A stretch of DNA of 64,000 nt from Gimesia sp. (GCF_040219335.1 NZ_JAVJSQ010000023.1:1-64000); one strand, 5' to 3'; shown: positions 19,598 to 28,773, numbered from the stretch's first letter. The notes: generated by a model from the letters alone, not told the origin. Numbers and translations: made by a program.

Positions 19598-20681
19598 GCT
19601 CCGTTTCCGCAGCCACATCTGGTCGCGCGATATAATACTCGTGCAGTACATCCTCGGGCAGCAGGCGGTATTCCAGCTTCCCCAGCCCTGCTGCTTCCAG
19701 ACTCTCGCGCAACGCGTCTCTACCGCGTTCGTTAACCGCTGATGGACGTTCTGCTCCGGTCAGATTCCGCAGACTGCAGATGGATAACAGCAAAGCCGAC
19801 AGCGGGTGCTGCAGATTTTCTTTCCGGCTGTGCGAACAGGCCAGTTCTCTCAACAGCAACGTACCATCAGGCCTGAGTGCCGTCTGGACGGCTTGCAGCA
19901 TCTCTTCCCGTTCCTGCGGCGCCACGGTGACATCAAACACAGTGATCAGGTCGAAGGCATTGATCGCATGAATGGCTGTCAGCTCGCGTTCGATGAACGC
20001 GACATTTTCCAGACCCTGTGCTGCGGCACTTTCCCGTGCCTGTGCAATTAATTTGGCCGACGGATCATAGCCCACAAACCGACTCTCCGGAAACGCGGTT
20101 GCCAGTTCCTGTAACAGTCTCCCGTCGCCACAACCCAGATCCAGTACGTCCAGGCCCTCGCAGAGTTGCATGATCAACCCGGGAATCAAAGGCAGGATCT
20201 GCTGAAACAATTGATTCGTAAACGACGTCGTGCGCTCCGCGCTCTGTGCCTGCAGGATCCGTTCACGAGTTTCGTCTGTTAGTGGTGCTCCCGCGCGAAG
20301 ACTCTCTGCCAGTTCGTTCTCCAGTTTCCCCAGTAGTGTCAACCAGCGCAGGCTCTCCTCGTATTGAGCGGAGCCGGTCAATACTTCCGCATGCTCTCGC
20401 GGCAGTCGGTATGTCTGAAAGATCGGATCGTATTCCACCAGCCCACCTCCCTGCATGGCCGTCAGCCAGTCGGCGACATAAGCTTCCTTGAGACCAGCTT
20501 CCGTTGCAATCTCACTGCTTGTGGCATGCTCCAGCAGACTCATGACTTTCCACAGTCCCGTTCGATACCCCAGCGCGACCAGCAGAGCCAGGCTCCCCTG
20601 GTTAATCTTGTTCTGGAGCTGGTTTTCAAAAGCGGCGGTCCGATCTTCAGAAATGATCAGTGTGGTATAGCTGGTTGTCAT
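19575..20681 (-). CDS. SAM-dependent methyltransferase with winged-helix N-terminus (Rv2258c-like)
   Basis: A 368-residue cytoplasmic class I methyltransferase. Residues about 25-95 form a helical or winged-helix segment (LWKVMSLLEHATSSEIATEAG). The Rossmann core starts with motif I VLDLGCGDGRLLQ, then an acidic strand end in FVGYDPSAK, and motif IV-like FDLITVFDV. The arrangement matches the Rv2258c-type group. The substrate is unknown. The ATG is preceded by GAGGGGAG seven bases upstream. It is convergent and overlapping with the small membrane protein gene. Confidence 0.88.
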   Translation of the reverse strand: MTTSYTTLIISEDRTAAFENQLQNKINQGSLALLVALGYRTGLWKVMSLLEHATSSEIATEAGLKEAYVADWLTAMQGGGLVEYDPIFQTYRLPREHAEVLTGSAQYEESLRWLTLLGKLENELAESLRAGAPLTDETRERILQAQSAERTTSFTNQLFQQILPLIPGLIMQLCEGLDVLDLGCGDGRLLQELATAFPESRFVGYDPSAKLIAQARESAAAQGLENVAFIERELTAIHAINAFDLITVFDVTVAPQEREEMLQAVQTALRPDGTLLLRELACSHSRKENLQHPLSALLLSICSLRNLTGAERPSAVNERGRDALRESLEAAGLGKLEYRLLPEDVLHEYYIARPDVAAETELSAETAF

Positions 20682-21062
20682 TCAAAGTCTCCCCTCAAAG
20701 AAAATGAATTTGTGTCCTCTACTGACTACCAGGCGCAAAACCGCAGCAGCTGTTACAGGATTTTTCAAAAAAAAGCTGAGACGGAAAAGGAGGGGAATAC
20801 CTTATGGTCTGGCTTGCAGCTGTATCATTTGTAAATCCTTGAAGGAGAACAGGATATGATGTCTCCCGTTTTCTTTGGACATCTGTGTGAAAAAATCTTC
20901 AAACTCTGGGCGGACAACAACTGTTTTGCTGTGTACAATCAGTTAGTGAAATGAAGTGATTTGAGGGGACATTTTATTTGGGGCTCCTGTAAAGGAGCAG
21001 TTCAAAACGATGCTGGAACTTTCTGAGTCAGGATTCAGAAGCAGGCAGAGGGAGAGCGGGCT
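20682..21062. other. Intergenic region upstream of LRR gene
   Basis: About 380 bases between divergent genes. It must hold promoters for both. Apart from a GGGAG ribosome site before the LRR gene I saw no distinct motif or repeat, and no gene. Confidence 0.4.
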
Positions 21063-22634
21063 ATGTTTCGACAATTGACTTTAGTATCAACGATCTTGGT
21101 GATTGCGCTGGCAGGGATCGGCTGTTTTCTGTTGAGTGCTGACTCAACACAAAACGCCGTCGCCGACAAACAGCAGGACTCTCCTGCGCCCCCTCTCAAA
21201 CTGCAGTCCGATCCTCGTGTGCTGGAACGGACCAGGAAACTCGAAGAGATCAATCGGATCCTCGCCAGCCGGGTCCCGCATATCACGGAAACCGCCGGTG
21301 CCTCGCATTCCCACGAAACAGAAACCTGGCAGGACCCTGCGCTGGAACGGATCTATCAGCAGATCCGCAACCAGAAACTGACAATCTGGTTTCCGCGTAA
21401 TGATGAGCCATTTTCGATCTGGGTCGGCAATCCGCAGAAAACGGTAGACGGCAAGAAAGTCTTTAACCACACCGAAGCACTCACCAACGCGATTCCTCAT
21501 ATTAATCAACTCCCGTTCCCGGTTCGTATCTGGTTCTATGGAACCCGGGATCAATCCAATCCGGAACTGGGAGCCTGTGTCGAAACGCTGACAAAGATTG
21601 AAAAACTGCACGGCGTCAAATTTTCCTACTGTCGCATCAGCCAACGCGGGTACGAGGCACTTCACGATCTCCCCCAACTGACCGATCTGGAAATCCTGCA
21701 TTCGCATCTCGATGATACAGCACTGAAGCACATTGCAGAACTCGCGCAGCTCCGTCGCCTGCACCTCAGTTTCGGCGATCAGAAGATGTCCACCATCGCT
21801 GCAGAGCAACTGCTCAATCTCTCCGAACTGGAAGACTTCAAACTGCAGATCCATCTGGAGCCCAAAGAAGTCGGACGCTTCTGGAAAAAACTGGCCGGCT
21901 GTGAATCGCTGGTCAAACTGGAAGTCGACTGCGGAAAAGTCAGCCAGGACATGATGTATCACTTCCTCACAAAAGGGGATCATCAGCGTCTGAAAAGCTG
22001 GACCATCCGGGAACGCATTCCCCGCCAGAAACTCGCCGACGCACTGGCCCTGGCCCCCAATCTGGAAGTGCTTAAAGTTCCCTCTGGCTCCCCGGAAGAG
22101 ATGGAATATCTGCTTGAGCGTCTCGCAGTGCAGAATACGCAGCTCCGCTCGCTGACCATCGGGTGGGACACGGGAGAGCATCTCAAAGGCAAACAGGCCC
22201 GCAAAGCACTGCAACTGCTCTCTGCCTTTCCGAATCTGCAGCAGGTACACATTCCTGTCAGACTACCCGATATTGATGCACTCGAACCACTCACGCGACT
22301 CCACCAACTCGAATCTTTTTACTGTCGTAACCTGAACCTGCATCAGCGAACTCTGATTTACCTGGCCCGCATGCCCGCACTCAAGCAACTCTCTGTGCGA
22401 ACTCTGTCATTCTCTGATGAATCAGCGCACCTGCTTCCCTGGCTCTCCCATGTAGAGACCCTCGAAATCGAATACCCGCAGTCACTGACCAATAAACGAC
22501 TCACACTCCTGGCCACCATGCCCGAGTTACGCGAACTCAAATGGTGTGATATTGGTTCAGAACAATCCGCTGTACTCAGCGACGAGGTCAAAGCCCGGTA
22601 TCCGTTTATCAAATACAGTGTCTGCGGTAAGTAG
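21063..22634 (+). CDS. Exported leucine-rich-repeat-like protein
   Basis: A 523-residue protein with an N-terminal hydrophobic signal or anchor (LTLVSTILVIALAGIGCFLL, residues 5-24). The cysteine in AGIGC may be a lipidation site, as this is lipobox-like. From about residue 190 to the end it shows irregular leucine-rich repeats of 24-30 residues, such as LPQLTDLEILHSHLDDTALK and AQLRRLHLSFGDQKMS. It ends with LATMPELRELKW. Such domains usually bind proteins. The ATG follows a GGGAG site. The partner is unknown. Confidence 0.85.
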   Translation: MFRQLTLVSTILVIALAGIGCFLLSADSTQNAVADKQQDSPAPPLKLQSDPRVLERTRKLEEINRILASRVPHITETAGASHSHETETWQDPALERIYQQIRNQKLTIWFPRNDEPFSIWVGNPQKTVDGKKVFNHTEALTNAIPHINQLPFPVRIWFYGTRDQSNPELGACVETLTKIEKLHGVKFSYCRISQRGYEALHDLPQLTDLEILHSHLDDTALKHIAELAQLRRLHLSFGDQKMSTIAAEQLLNLSELEDFKLQIHLEPKEVGRFWKKLAGCESLVKLEVDCGKVSQDMMYHFLTKGDHQRLKSWTIRERIPRQKLADALALAPNLEVLKVPSGSPEEMEYLLERLAVQNTQLRSLTIGWDTGEHLKGKQARKALQLLSAFPNLQQVHIPVRLPDIDALEPLTRLHQLESFYCRNLNLHQRTLIYLARMPALKQLSVRTLSFSDESAHLLPWLSHVETLEIEYPQSLTNKRLTLLATMPELRELKWCDIGSEQSAVLSDEVKARYPFIKYSVCGK

Positions 22635-22635
22635 C

Positions 22636-22896
22636 AGCAGCCGATCCTGGTACCGGCGAGTCAACCACGCATTGAAGTTTCCCGGTTGCCCCGTCTACTC
22701 AGAAAAAACGGGAACCTGCGTCTTTACGGGGCGCACTCCGGAAGGAACTGCCTTGTACGTCCTCAACCTGACCGAACTGGGGCCGCCGTGCAGGCTGGAA
22801 CCCAGACAGCAGGATCAGAAACTGCTCAGTCTGTCGATGTCACCCGACGGATGTTTCGTCCTGTTTTGTAGTGATCGACCAGTAGAGGAAGATTAA
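22636..22896 (+). pseudogene. Remnant of a WD40/PD40-type beta-propeller
   Basis: The frame ending at 22896 encodes about 80 residues including VYSEKTGTCVFTGRTPEGTA, LYVLNLTEL and SMSPDGCFVLFCSDRP. This is the SPDG...SDR pattern of TolB/PD40 propeller blades. It has no credible start codon or ribosome site and is too short for a propeller, so I read it as the 3' end of a lost gene, fused after the LRR gene by deletion. A short TTG-started gene is possible but less likely. Confidence 0.45.
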
Positions 22897-22920
22897 AATC
22901 AGTTTAAAAGCGTAACTCGC

Positions 22921-23244
22921 TCAGGCCTGAATTGACTTCACAGAAAATTCATGCAGCGATTCCGGCCAGATGGCGCGAAATGTATTATCAGTCACATTCC
23001 GATAGCCGGCACGCACGCGTTCCATCAGCGGATGTTTAATCTTTCCACGGATGCGGTTCAAGACGTTTTCCGGATCATCCACGGTCAGAAACAGATTCAT
23101 CTGCGAGCTGCCGAAATCGTGTCCGTCCACGGTCGCTTTGCCATCTTCCTGAATTTGTTCAATCAGCACCGACTCCAGGTCTACCAGTGAATCATAGTCA
23201 GGAATTACAGTTCCCGTGAATTGCAGAACGAGTTGATACTTCAT
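22921..23244 (-). CDS. Conserved small protein, unknown function
   Basis: A 107-residue soluble protein, not recognised. The sequence alternates beta and helix (MKYQLVLQFTG, VDLESVLIEQIQEDG, VDGHDFGSSQMNLFLTVDDP). This suggests a small ferredoxin-like alpha/beta fold. A G-rich ribosome site (GGGGGC) lies upstream of the ATG. It stands alone between the propeller remnant and a divergent thioredoxin-like gene. Confidence 0.7.
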   Translation of the reverse strand: MKYQLVLQFTGTVIPDYDSLVDLESVLIEQIQEDGKATVDGHDFGSSQMNLFLTVDDPENVLNRIRGKIKHPLMERVRAGYRNVTDNTFRAIWPESLHEFSVKSIQA

Positions 23245-23452
23245 AAGAGAGCCCCCTGTTCAAAAGAAAGAAACGGCGGGTCACAGAACATTGGACCGAT
23301 GTGCCTCACTGAATTGAGGCTTAAGACTGGTGTTAATATATTATAACGGTGAGACGACGAGTCTTCACACAAGGTTCGATGAATTTCCTGTGATTATCCC
23401 AAAGCGGATTTCTCTGTCAAAATAGGCAGTTCTATCCGCTTGAATCACAAGT

Positions 23453-24019
23453 ATGATGACAACAACAGGTTCAGATGAAAATGATTTAATTCGGGAAGCT
23501 TACAAAATGCCCAGTCGGAACTCATTTTTTTATCATAAAAATCTGCTGGCCTGTTTTCTGGCCTGTCTGATTGCAGTTTCATCGCTCTTTTTTCTGGTTC
23601 CGCCGCCTCAACAGACAGAAATCGACTGGCAGGAATATTCCCTGCCACACATCCAGCGTGACATGGAACAGGGCAAAGTCATCCTGATCAGCGCCATGGC
23701 GAGTTGGGATCTGTCGTCTGCATATTTTGAGTACTTGTACTCACGCGATCCTGCCATGCTGCAGTTCCTGCGCACGCATCCGGTTGCCTGTTATCGCATT
23801 GATCTCGCCAGCCTCTCCGAGGAACAGTTCCAGGCCTGGCAGGGATATTATGATTCACTCTCTCCACTGGGCGTCGTGCTACTGGTACAAACGCCGGAGA
23901 ATGATGCGGTGATGGAAACGATCAAAGTAGACGGCGATCAACTCTCTCCGCAGCATCTGATTTCACGTCTGGAAAAACTGCTCGCCCGCCGGAACACCAA
24001 AACAGGAGCCGGCGTCTAA
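23453..24019 (+). CDS. Membrane-anchored thioredoxin-like protein without CxxC
   Basis: About 188 residues with one membrane helix (LACFLACLIAVSSLFFLV, residues about 32-49) and an outward-facing domain. The segment GKVILISAMASWDLSSAYFEYL matches the first beta strand and helix of thioredoxin/DsbD-gamma folds. The usual WCxxC is replaced by WDLSS, so it should not do disulfide chemistry. A later LGVVLLVQTPE resembles the cis-proline strand region. The start is uncertain: ATGs at 23453, 23456 and 23507 are all possible and none has a strong ribosome site. It is convergent with the next gene, overlapping by 4 bases. Confidence 0.65.
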   Translation: MMTTTGSDENDLIREAYKMPSRNSFFYHKNLLACFLACLIAVSSLFFLVPPPQQTEIDWQEYSLPHIQRDMEQGKVILISAMASWDLSSAYFEYLYSRDPAMLQFLRTHPVACYRIDLASLSEEQFQAWQGYYDSLSPLGVVLLVQTPENDAVMETIKVDGDQLSPQHLISRLEKLLARRNTKTGAGV

Positions 24020-24996
24020 AACGTGCGCTCCATCAGGTATTTCTTCCAGTTCTCTTTTTCCAGCCGCTTGAACTCGCCCTCGATGTCAGTCCCGGTATAA
24101 AACGTGAGAATACCGTAAACCCGTTTGATTTCTCCCGGCGGACAGTCAGGAAAAATCGGATCCGAGTGCAGGCAGGGACACTTCTGATTCCCCCACGCTT
24201 TAAAGCAGGGAGTCCACCCCATGATCACCCAGTGGTTGCCCTTGGCAGACCGGCAGGCAGCATACGGTGCGCGAAATACCTTGTTGTCATTGCTCTGTTG
24301 GGTGAAGCCGTCCATCATCTTCAGCATCGCACAGTTCTGCACTCGCAACTTGGAAAGAGGCTCATCGGTACCATTCTTCAACCACATCTCCATCAGCACC
24401 GCTTTCTGATGAGGTAAAACGATCGTTCCAAATTCAATGCCGTTGGGCAGTCGACGTCGCGCTGTCATGGATCCGTCTTGATGAACTGACCATTCCTGCG
24501 GGGGCAGTTCCTTGTTCTGCCGCGACCAGATGGTAGGCACATGCGTGTGCGCGAGGTACGTCAGACCCAGGTTCGACCAGATCGCTTCCGGGATATCCAG
24601 CACGACATAGCTGTCTGGATCCCACGGGGCAAACACGGAGATCTTCGTCTCTCGCTGGGGATTGATCGCCCCTTCCAGAAAACCGATCCGCGGATGCCGA
24701 CCGCCCGGATACGGCTTCACCGTCAAGATATCCGCAGGCTTACGCTCCGGTGCGAGTCGCTCCTGCAGTTCAAACCGTTTCAGTGCCGACTTGATCTCCG
24801 GCTTCGAAAGCCCGGTCGCCTGCTGCATTTCATCCAGCGAATAATGATGATACAGCGACATGTTTTCCAGCCAGTATTTCAGCTCCTCATCCGTCGCCGG
24901 CTTCCGTGCATTCGGAAAAGTTTCCTCTGCACCGAGAGGCATAGCCAAACAGCAGCAGATCAAACTGAAAACAGCACCGCGACAAATCCACAACAT
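24016..24996 (-). CDS. Exported planctomycete protein, unknown function
   Basis: A 326-residue secreted protein not assigned to a family. A signal peptide (WICRGAVFSLICCCLAMPLGAEE) is followed by a small helical domain resembling a winged helix (YSLDEMQQATGLSKPEIKSA). The rest is a long beta-rich domain with GGRHPRIGFLEGAINPQRET, LTYLAHTHVPTIW and KCPCLHSDP. The order (DNA-like recognition helix in an exported protein) is odd and may just be a helical hairpin. The ATG at 24996 starts the signal peptide and follows GAGGTG; the open frame to 25047 is probably not translated. Confidence 0.75.
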   Translation of the reverse strand: MLWICRGAVFSLICCCLAMPLGAEETFPNARKPATDEELKYWLENMSLYHHYSLDEMQQATGLSKPEIKSALKRFELQERLAPERKPADILTVKPYPGGRHPRIGFLEGAINPQRETKISVFAPWDPDSYVVLDIPEAIWSNLGLTYLAHTHVPTIWSRQNKELPPQEWSVHQDGSMTARRRLPNGIEFGTIVLPHQKAVLMEMWLKNGTDEPLSKLRVQNCAMLKMMDGFTQQSNDNKVFRAPYAACRSAKGNHWVIMGWTPCFKAWGNQKCPCLHSDPIFPDCPPGEIKRVYGILTFYTGTDIEGEFKRLEKENWKKYLMERTF

Positions 24997-25047
24997 CGGA
25001 GCACCTCGTGTTCTGCAGGATCGGTTCGGGGGCACATATCTTACCAA

Positions 25048-25387
25048 TTATATTATACCCCGATTCACATCTCACCCTCTCATTTGAAATCGGGCATGAC
25101 CGATTGAAATTTGCGACTGGCCAGCATCTACCATGCACGAAGTCTGGCTAAAGTGGTTTACTGACCTTCACGTTTCGGCATGCTTTATTATCCGCAAGAC
25201 GTCAGTACCAGTCCTCACGGTTCCTGATAATTCTTTTGAGGTTGTGACTATTTCAATCATCTTCATCAAACAGGAATAAATACACTGCTGAATGATGTCA
25301 AAGGTCTTTCCTTGTTGTCTTAAAATCATCACAATGTTTATTTGACACACGATGCCGATTCCGGCTGCAAGTAAGAAAGTAACTCAC
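25048..25387. other. Intergenic region, no supported gene
   Basis: About 340 bases. A 60-codon minus-strand frame (25168-25350) has no ribosome site or recognisable domain and I do not call it. Nothing else stands out before the broken double-CxxC gene. Confidence 0.4.
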
Positions 25388-26358
25388 ATGTACGAATACC
25401 ACATCTACTAGGATGACTCGGGTAGGATGACTCAGGGACTCTGAGAACAGATCTCTTTTATGAATTCATTGTTCCCCTGGACCCCGATATCGCAGAGCTG
25501 GAGTACACAAAGGCAGACGGCTGGGAGTATATCTCCAAGCGTTCGCCGACCGAGCTCGAACTGGCTGAAGAAGCTGAAGCAGCCGATGCAGAGGAGCGGG
25601 CCTGGCTGGAATCGGGAATCACCAAAGCCAAACGCGTCAAACTGGAACGTTGCCCCGCCGATCCGTCGCATGTAACGCAAAGTGGTTTTGCCAGCCTGGA
25701 AGTCGAAGTCTGGAATTCTGCAGATCAGAAAATTCTGCTCTCCGAGTTTAATCTTACTAAACCCTGGTATGAAATGCCGTGTGAAGTAGATGCGTTACTG
25801 GTGCCCCAGACGTTTGTGGAGCGAATTAAACAGAGTGGTTTAACCGGGGCTGTCTTCGTTCCGGTATCCATCAAGGATCCGGAAGGTCCCCTGGAAAAAA
25901 ACCTACCGCCTCTATTCGTCTTCCAGTTTAGAGGCAAATCATGTTTGCGCCCCTCCCAGGTTCAAGGCGCTGAAAATGCCTGCCCGTTTTGTGGTCACAA
26001 ACCATTAATCTGTCAGTCATGTGGACACGGCAATTCGACCTGCCCTACATGCGAAAAAAGCACCTGGACAATCAAGGAAAAACATGGTGGGCCCGCCGAT
26101 CGGCAACTGATTGTCTCACCACTCTCACAAAGAGAGATTCCCGTCCTGGAAGGCAGCCGCTGGGATGGATCCGACTTTGTCTATGGTAACGGAGACGACC
26201 CCATGGCGACCAACTTCATTTCCAAACGCGCCCTGGACTGGTTACTCCAGGTTCATGCAACTCCCTTTTGTGCCCGACCGGTGAAGTTCTGCATTGATGG
26301 CATGAGCGATCAACAGCTGAAGCAACTCACTGAAATCCAGAAGTCCATCCCTTCCTGA
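25388..26358 (+). pseudogene. Double-CxxC protein gene with disrupted 5' end
   Basis: The frame from 25426 to 26358 reads without stops into a protein with zinc-knuckle pairs CPFCG, CQSCG and CPTC around 25980-26055, resembling the myxococcal double-CxxC family TIGR02264. Residues before the ATG at 25774 (for example DLFYEFIVPLDPDIAELEY) look like real protein, but there is no start codon for them. Upstream is ATG TAC GAA TAC CAC ATC TAC, then TAG, then an imperfect 14-bp tandem duplication (25409-25422 and 25423-25436, one mismatch). Removing one copy puts the ATG at 25388 in frame with the rest, leaving one TAG. So the 5' end appears broken. A shorter protein from 25774 (194 residues) may still be made. 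Confidence 0.6.
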
Positions 26359-26423
26359 AGCGAAGGGAGACACTGCTGACTCACCAACAGTCATCTCAAA
26401 AAAGTATCAGAACCCCTGAAAAT

Positions 26424-26470
26424 GGGTGGGCTCGGATGTAATCCGAGTCGAGCGCAGCGAGCAGGAGGTC
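26424..26470 (+). repeat. Hairpin repeat family A, copy 3
   Basis: GGGTGGG, then CTCGGAT (26431-26437), loop GTA and ATCCGAG, then a GAGCGCAGCGAGCAGGAGGTC tail. It forms the front half of a composite with the B copy at 26515; the joining sequence resembles that between 4862 and 4907. Confidence 0.75.
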
Positions 26471-26514
26471 TCAGAGAATATAGCATTTCAGCAGCAACGC
26501 ACCTCACCAGAAAA

Positions 26515-26548
26515 TGTAGGACGCGGACCCATGTGTCCGCCCGCCTGG
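26515..26548 (+). repeat. Hairpin repeat family B, copy 3
   Basis: GCGGAC (26523-26528), loop CCATGT and GTCCGC (26535-26540) form a perfect 6-bp stem followed by CCGCCTGG. The stem bases differ from the other copies but stay complementary. Confidence 0.7.
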
Positions 26549-26816
26549 CAAGGCCCTGATCAGCTCAGACATAACAGGAGCCGCCACGAACCTCACGAAC
26601 GACACAAATGAGAAATAATCCCATCGATTACAGAAATAACCTGCTCAAAAACGTCACAAAACCAGCACGAATCACAGAAAAACTGAGCAGACGTTACCCC
26701 AAGTGAGTGATTTCCTCCCATCAAACCCCATCACTATAGACATGATTGCCCAATCCCCCTAGAATCGGCCGGTTTTTTATTGGTACTCCACACTCTGACA
26801 GCATCGGTCTTATTGA

Positions 26817-27800
26817 ATGAATTCCCAGCAGACACTCGTGCCCCCTCCGGAAACGGATCCTCTTGTTCCTGAAAACACGTCTGCTGAGATGCCTGAGTCG
26901 GGCCGTTATACCACACCCGACTGGGCGAATATCGGCTGGGTCGTCGCCATTCATCTGGGCGTCCTCGCAGCACCGTTCTGTTTCACCTGGACCGGACTCT
27001 TTACCTGTATGTTCCTGGGCTGGCTCACCGGCGGCATCGGTATCTGTCTCGGCTATCATCGTCTGCTCACGCATGGCAGCTTTCAGACCTATCCGTTCAT
27101 GAATCGACTGATAGGACTCATCGGCTTGCTGGCAGGGCAGGGGCCTCCAATCCAGTGGGTTGCCAATCATCGTAAACATCACCTGCACAGCGACCAGCCC
27201 GGCGATCCGCATTCGCCCCGCGATGGTCGCTGGTGGAGCCACATTCTCTGGCTCGTTCCTTTTCACAGTGCAGAGGAAATTCAGGCGACCCATCAGCGGT
27301 TCGCCCCCGATTTGCTGAAAGACCCGTTCATGCGTCTGCTGCAGCGAACCTTCCTGTACTGGCACCTGGGACTCGGCGCACTCCTCTACGGCATCGGCTA
27401 CTGGGCCGGCGGTACAGAACTGGGCCTCAGCCTGCTCGTCTACGGCATGTTTGTGCGTCTGTTCTACGTCCTGCATGCAACCTGGTTCGTGAACTCCGCC
27501 ACGCACATCTGGGGCTATCGCAACTATGAAACCACCGACGACAGCCGCAACCTCTGGTGGGTGGCTCTGCTGACCTACGGCGAAGGCTGGCACAACAATC
27601 ACCACAAATACCAGCGGATGGCAAAGAACGGCCACAAATGGTGGGAACTCGACATGACCTACGGCGCAATACTCGTTCTCGAAAAACTGGGTCTCGCCTG
27701 GAAGGTCGTCAAAACCATTCCCCCCAACGACAAAGCAACTGCCGTCAAACCACCCAAATTCGCAACACAGCAACAGGCAGTCCAGGCACAAGTCGACTGA
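26817..27800 (+). CDS. Acyl-CoA/fatty acid desaturase (delta-9 type)
   Basis: A 327-residue integral membrane di-iron enzyme that introduces a cis double bond into fatty acyl chains, adjusting membrane fluidity. The three histidine boxes are present: HRLLTH (residues 81-86), HRKHH (118-122) and HNNHH in EGWHNNHHKYQR near residue 258. About four membrane helices surround them. The length matches bacterial stearoyl-CoA desaturase-like proteins. It begins with ATG at 26817 after a proline-rich leader. Electron donors are not encoded nearby. It is flanked by A/B repeats on both sides. Confidence 0.93.
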   Translation: MNSQQTLVPPPETDPLVPENTSAEMPESGRYTTPDWANIGWVVAIHLGVLAAPFCFTWTGLFTCMFLGWLTGGIGICLGYHRLLTHGSFQTYPFMNRLIGLIGLLAGQGPPIQWVANHRKHHLHSDQPGDPHSPRDGRWWSHILWLVPFHSAEEIQATHQRFAPDLLKDPFMRLLQRTFLYWHLGLGALLYGIGYWAGGTELGLSLLVYGMFVRLFYVLHATWFVNSATHIWGYRNYETTDDSRNLWWVALLTYGEGWHNNHHKYQRMAKNGHKWWELDMTYGAILVLEKLGLAWKVVKTIPPNDKATAVKPPKFATQQQAVQAQVD

Positions 27801-27813
27801 AGTCACGCTTAAC

Positions 27814-28283
27814 GGGTGGGCTCGGATGTAATCCGGGCCGAGCGCAGCGAGCAGGAGGTCTTAGTGAAATCGCTCAATTCCAGGTGCAGCAGTCAACCTC
27901 TCTCATTCACAAAGTAAGGTTCACCCGCCTGCAACAAAAGCGTGTTCCGCAACCTCTTGTTGTCTCCGACAACCTCGAATTTTATTCGAGGCCACCCAAT
28001 TAAGATTGATATGAAATATCAAAGGGTGGGCTCGGATGTAATCCGAGCCGAGCGCAGCGAGCAGGAGGTCTCAGTGAAATCGCTCAATTCCGGGTGTAGC
28101 AGTCAACTTCGCTCATTCACAAGGTGAGGTTCACCCGCCTGCAACAAAAAGCGTGTTCCGCAACCTCCTGTTGTCTCCGACAACCTCGAATTTTATTCGA
28201 GGCTACCCAACTAAGATTGATGCGAAATATAAAAGGGTGGGCCCGGATGTAATCCGGGCCGAGCGCAGCGAGCAGGAAACTGT
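27814..28283 (+). repeat. Tandem 210-bp repeat led by family A hairpins
   Basis: Two complete units begin at 27814 and 28024 (210 and 211 bp), and a third, partial unit begins at 28235. Each starts with the A hairpin (stem variants CTCGGAT/ATCCGGG, CTCGGAT/ATCCGAG and CCCGGAT/ATCCGGG). The full units continue with a GGTGAGGTTCACC-like hairpin followed by CGCCTG, which looks like a B equivalent, and then CCTCGAAT/ATTCGAGG, another hairpin. The units are not identical, so they are not a sequencing artefact. No gene is supported in 27801-28377. Confidence 0.9.
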
Positions 28284-28377
28284 CAGGGAAAGCTTACAAC
28301 CCAGAACGAAGCAGCTACCTCAATTGTTCTACAGGTGAGCTTCACCCACACTCAGAAACTGGATTCCGGACGAAAGC

Positions 28378-28773
28378 TCACTCCGTCCCCAACTGCTCCA
28401 TCGCCGCGGGCATCCGCTGGATATTGCCTTCCCGGTCCACGCATGCAATCACGGAATGGGCCACCGCCACGCTTTGACCATCGCGAAACAGCTCGTACTT
28501 GTGTACCAGTTTAGCCCCGGTCACTTTTTCCAGGGTCGTTCGCAGCGTCAGCACATCATCGTAGCGGGCCGGTAGCCGGTATTTGCATTCGATCTTAGCC
28601 ACCACCAGCAGGTAGCCTTTCTCTTCCATCTCGCGGTAGTTACCACCCTGGGAACGGAAGAGCTCGGTGCGGCCCATTTCGAAGTACGTGAAGTAGTTAC
28701 CATGATGCAGAAATCCCATGGCGTCCGTTTCGTTATAACGGACCCGGATTTCGATCTCATGCGAGTTAGACAT
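28378..28773 (-). CDS. Acyl-CoA thioesterase, 4HBT/YbgC-like
   Basis: A 131-residue hot-dog fold thioesterase that would hydrolyse acyl-CoA esters in the cytoplasm. The family signature [25 protein letters not shown] carries the catalytic aspartate and the DxxGxxHHxxY pattern. A later [15 protein letters not shown] strand is also typical. The length is normal for YbgC/4-hydroxybenzoyl-CoA thioesterases. It ends 37 bases before the purF stop region and is on the same strand just downstream of purF, so it may share its transcript. Confidence 0.88.
   Translation of the reverse strand: MSNSHEIEIRVRYNETDAMGFLHHGNYFTYFEMGRTELFRSQGGNYREMEEKGYLLVVAKIECKYRLPARYDDVLTLRTTLEKVTGAKLVHKYELFRDGQSVAVAHSVIACVDREGNIQRMPAAMEQLGTE

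Larger units (their letters stand above)
26359..26816. other. Intergenic region with composite A+B repeat
   Basis: About 460 bases containing the A repeat (26424) and B repeat (26515), then sequence with no clear gene up to the desaturase start. Much of 26570-26720 is A-rich and featureless. Confidence 0.5.

Noticed and set aside
25168-25350. 60-codon minus-strand frame
   Set aside because: No ribosome site, no recognisable domain, AT-rich gap; likely chance.
27814-28283. Possible CRISPR array
   Set aside because: Units are about 210 bases with similar sequence throughout, no short repeat/unique spacer pattern and no cas genes.
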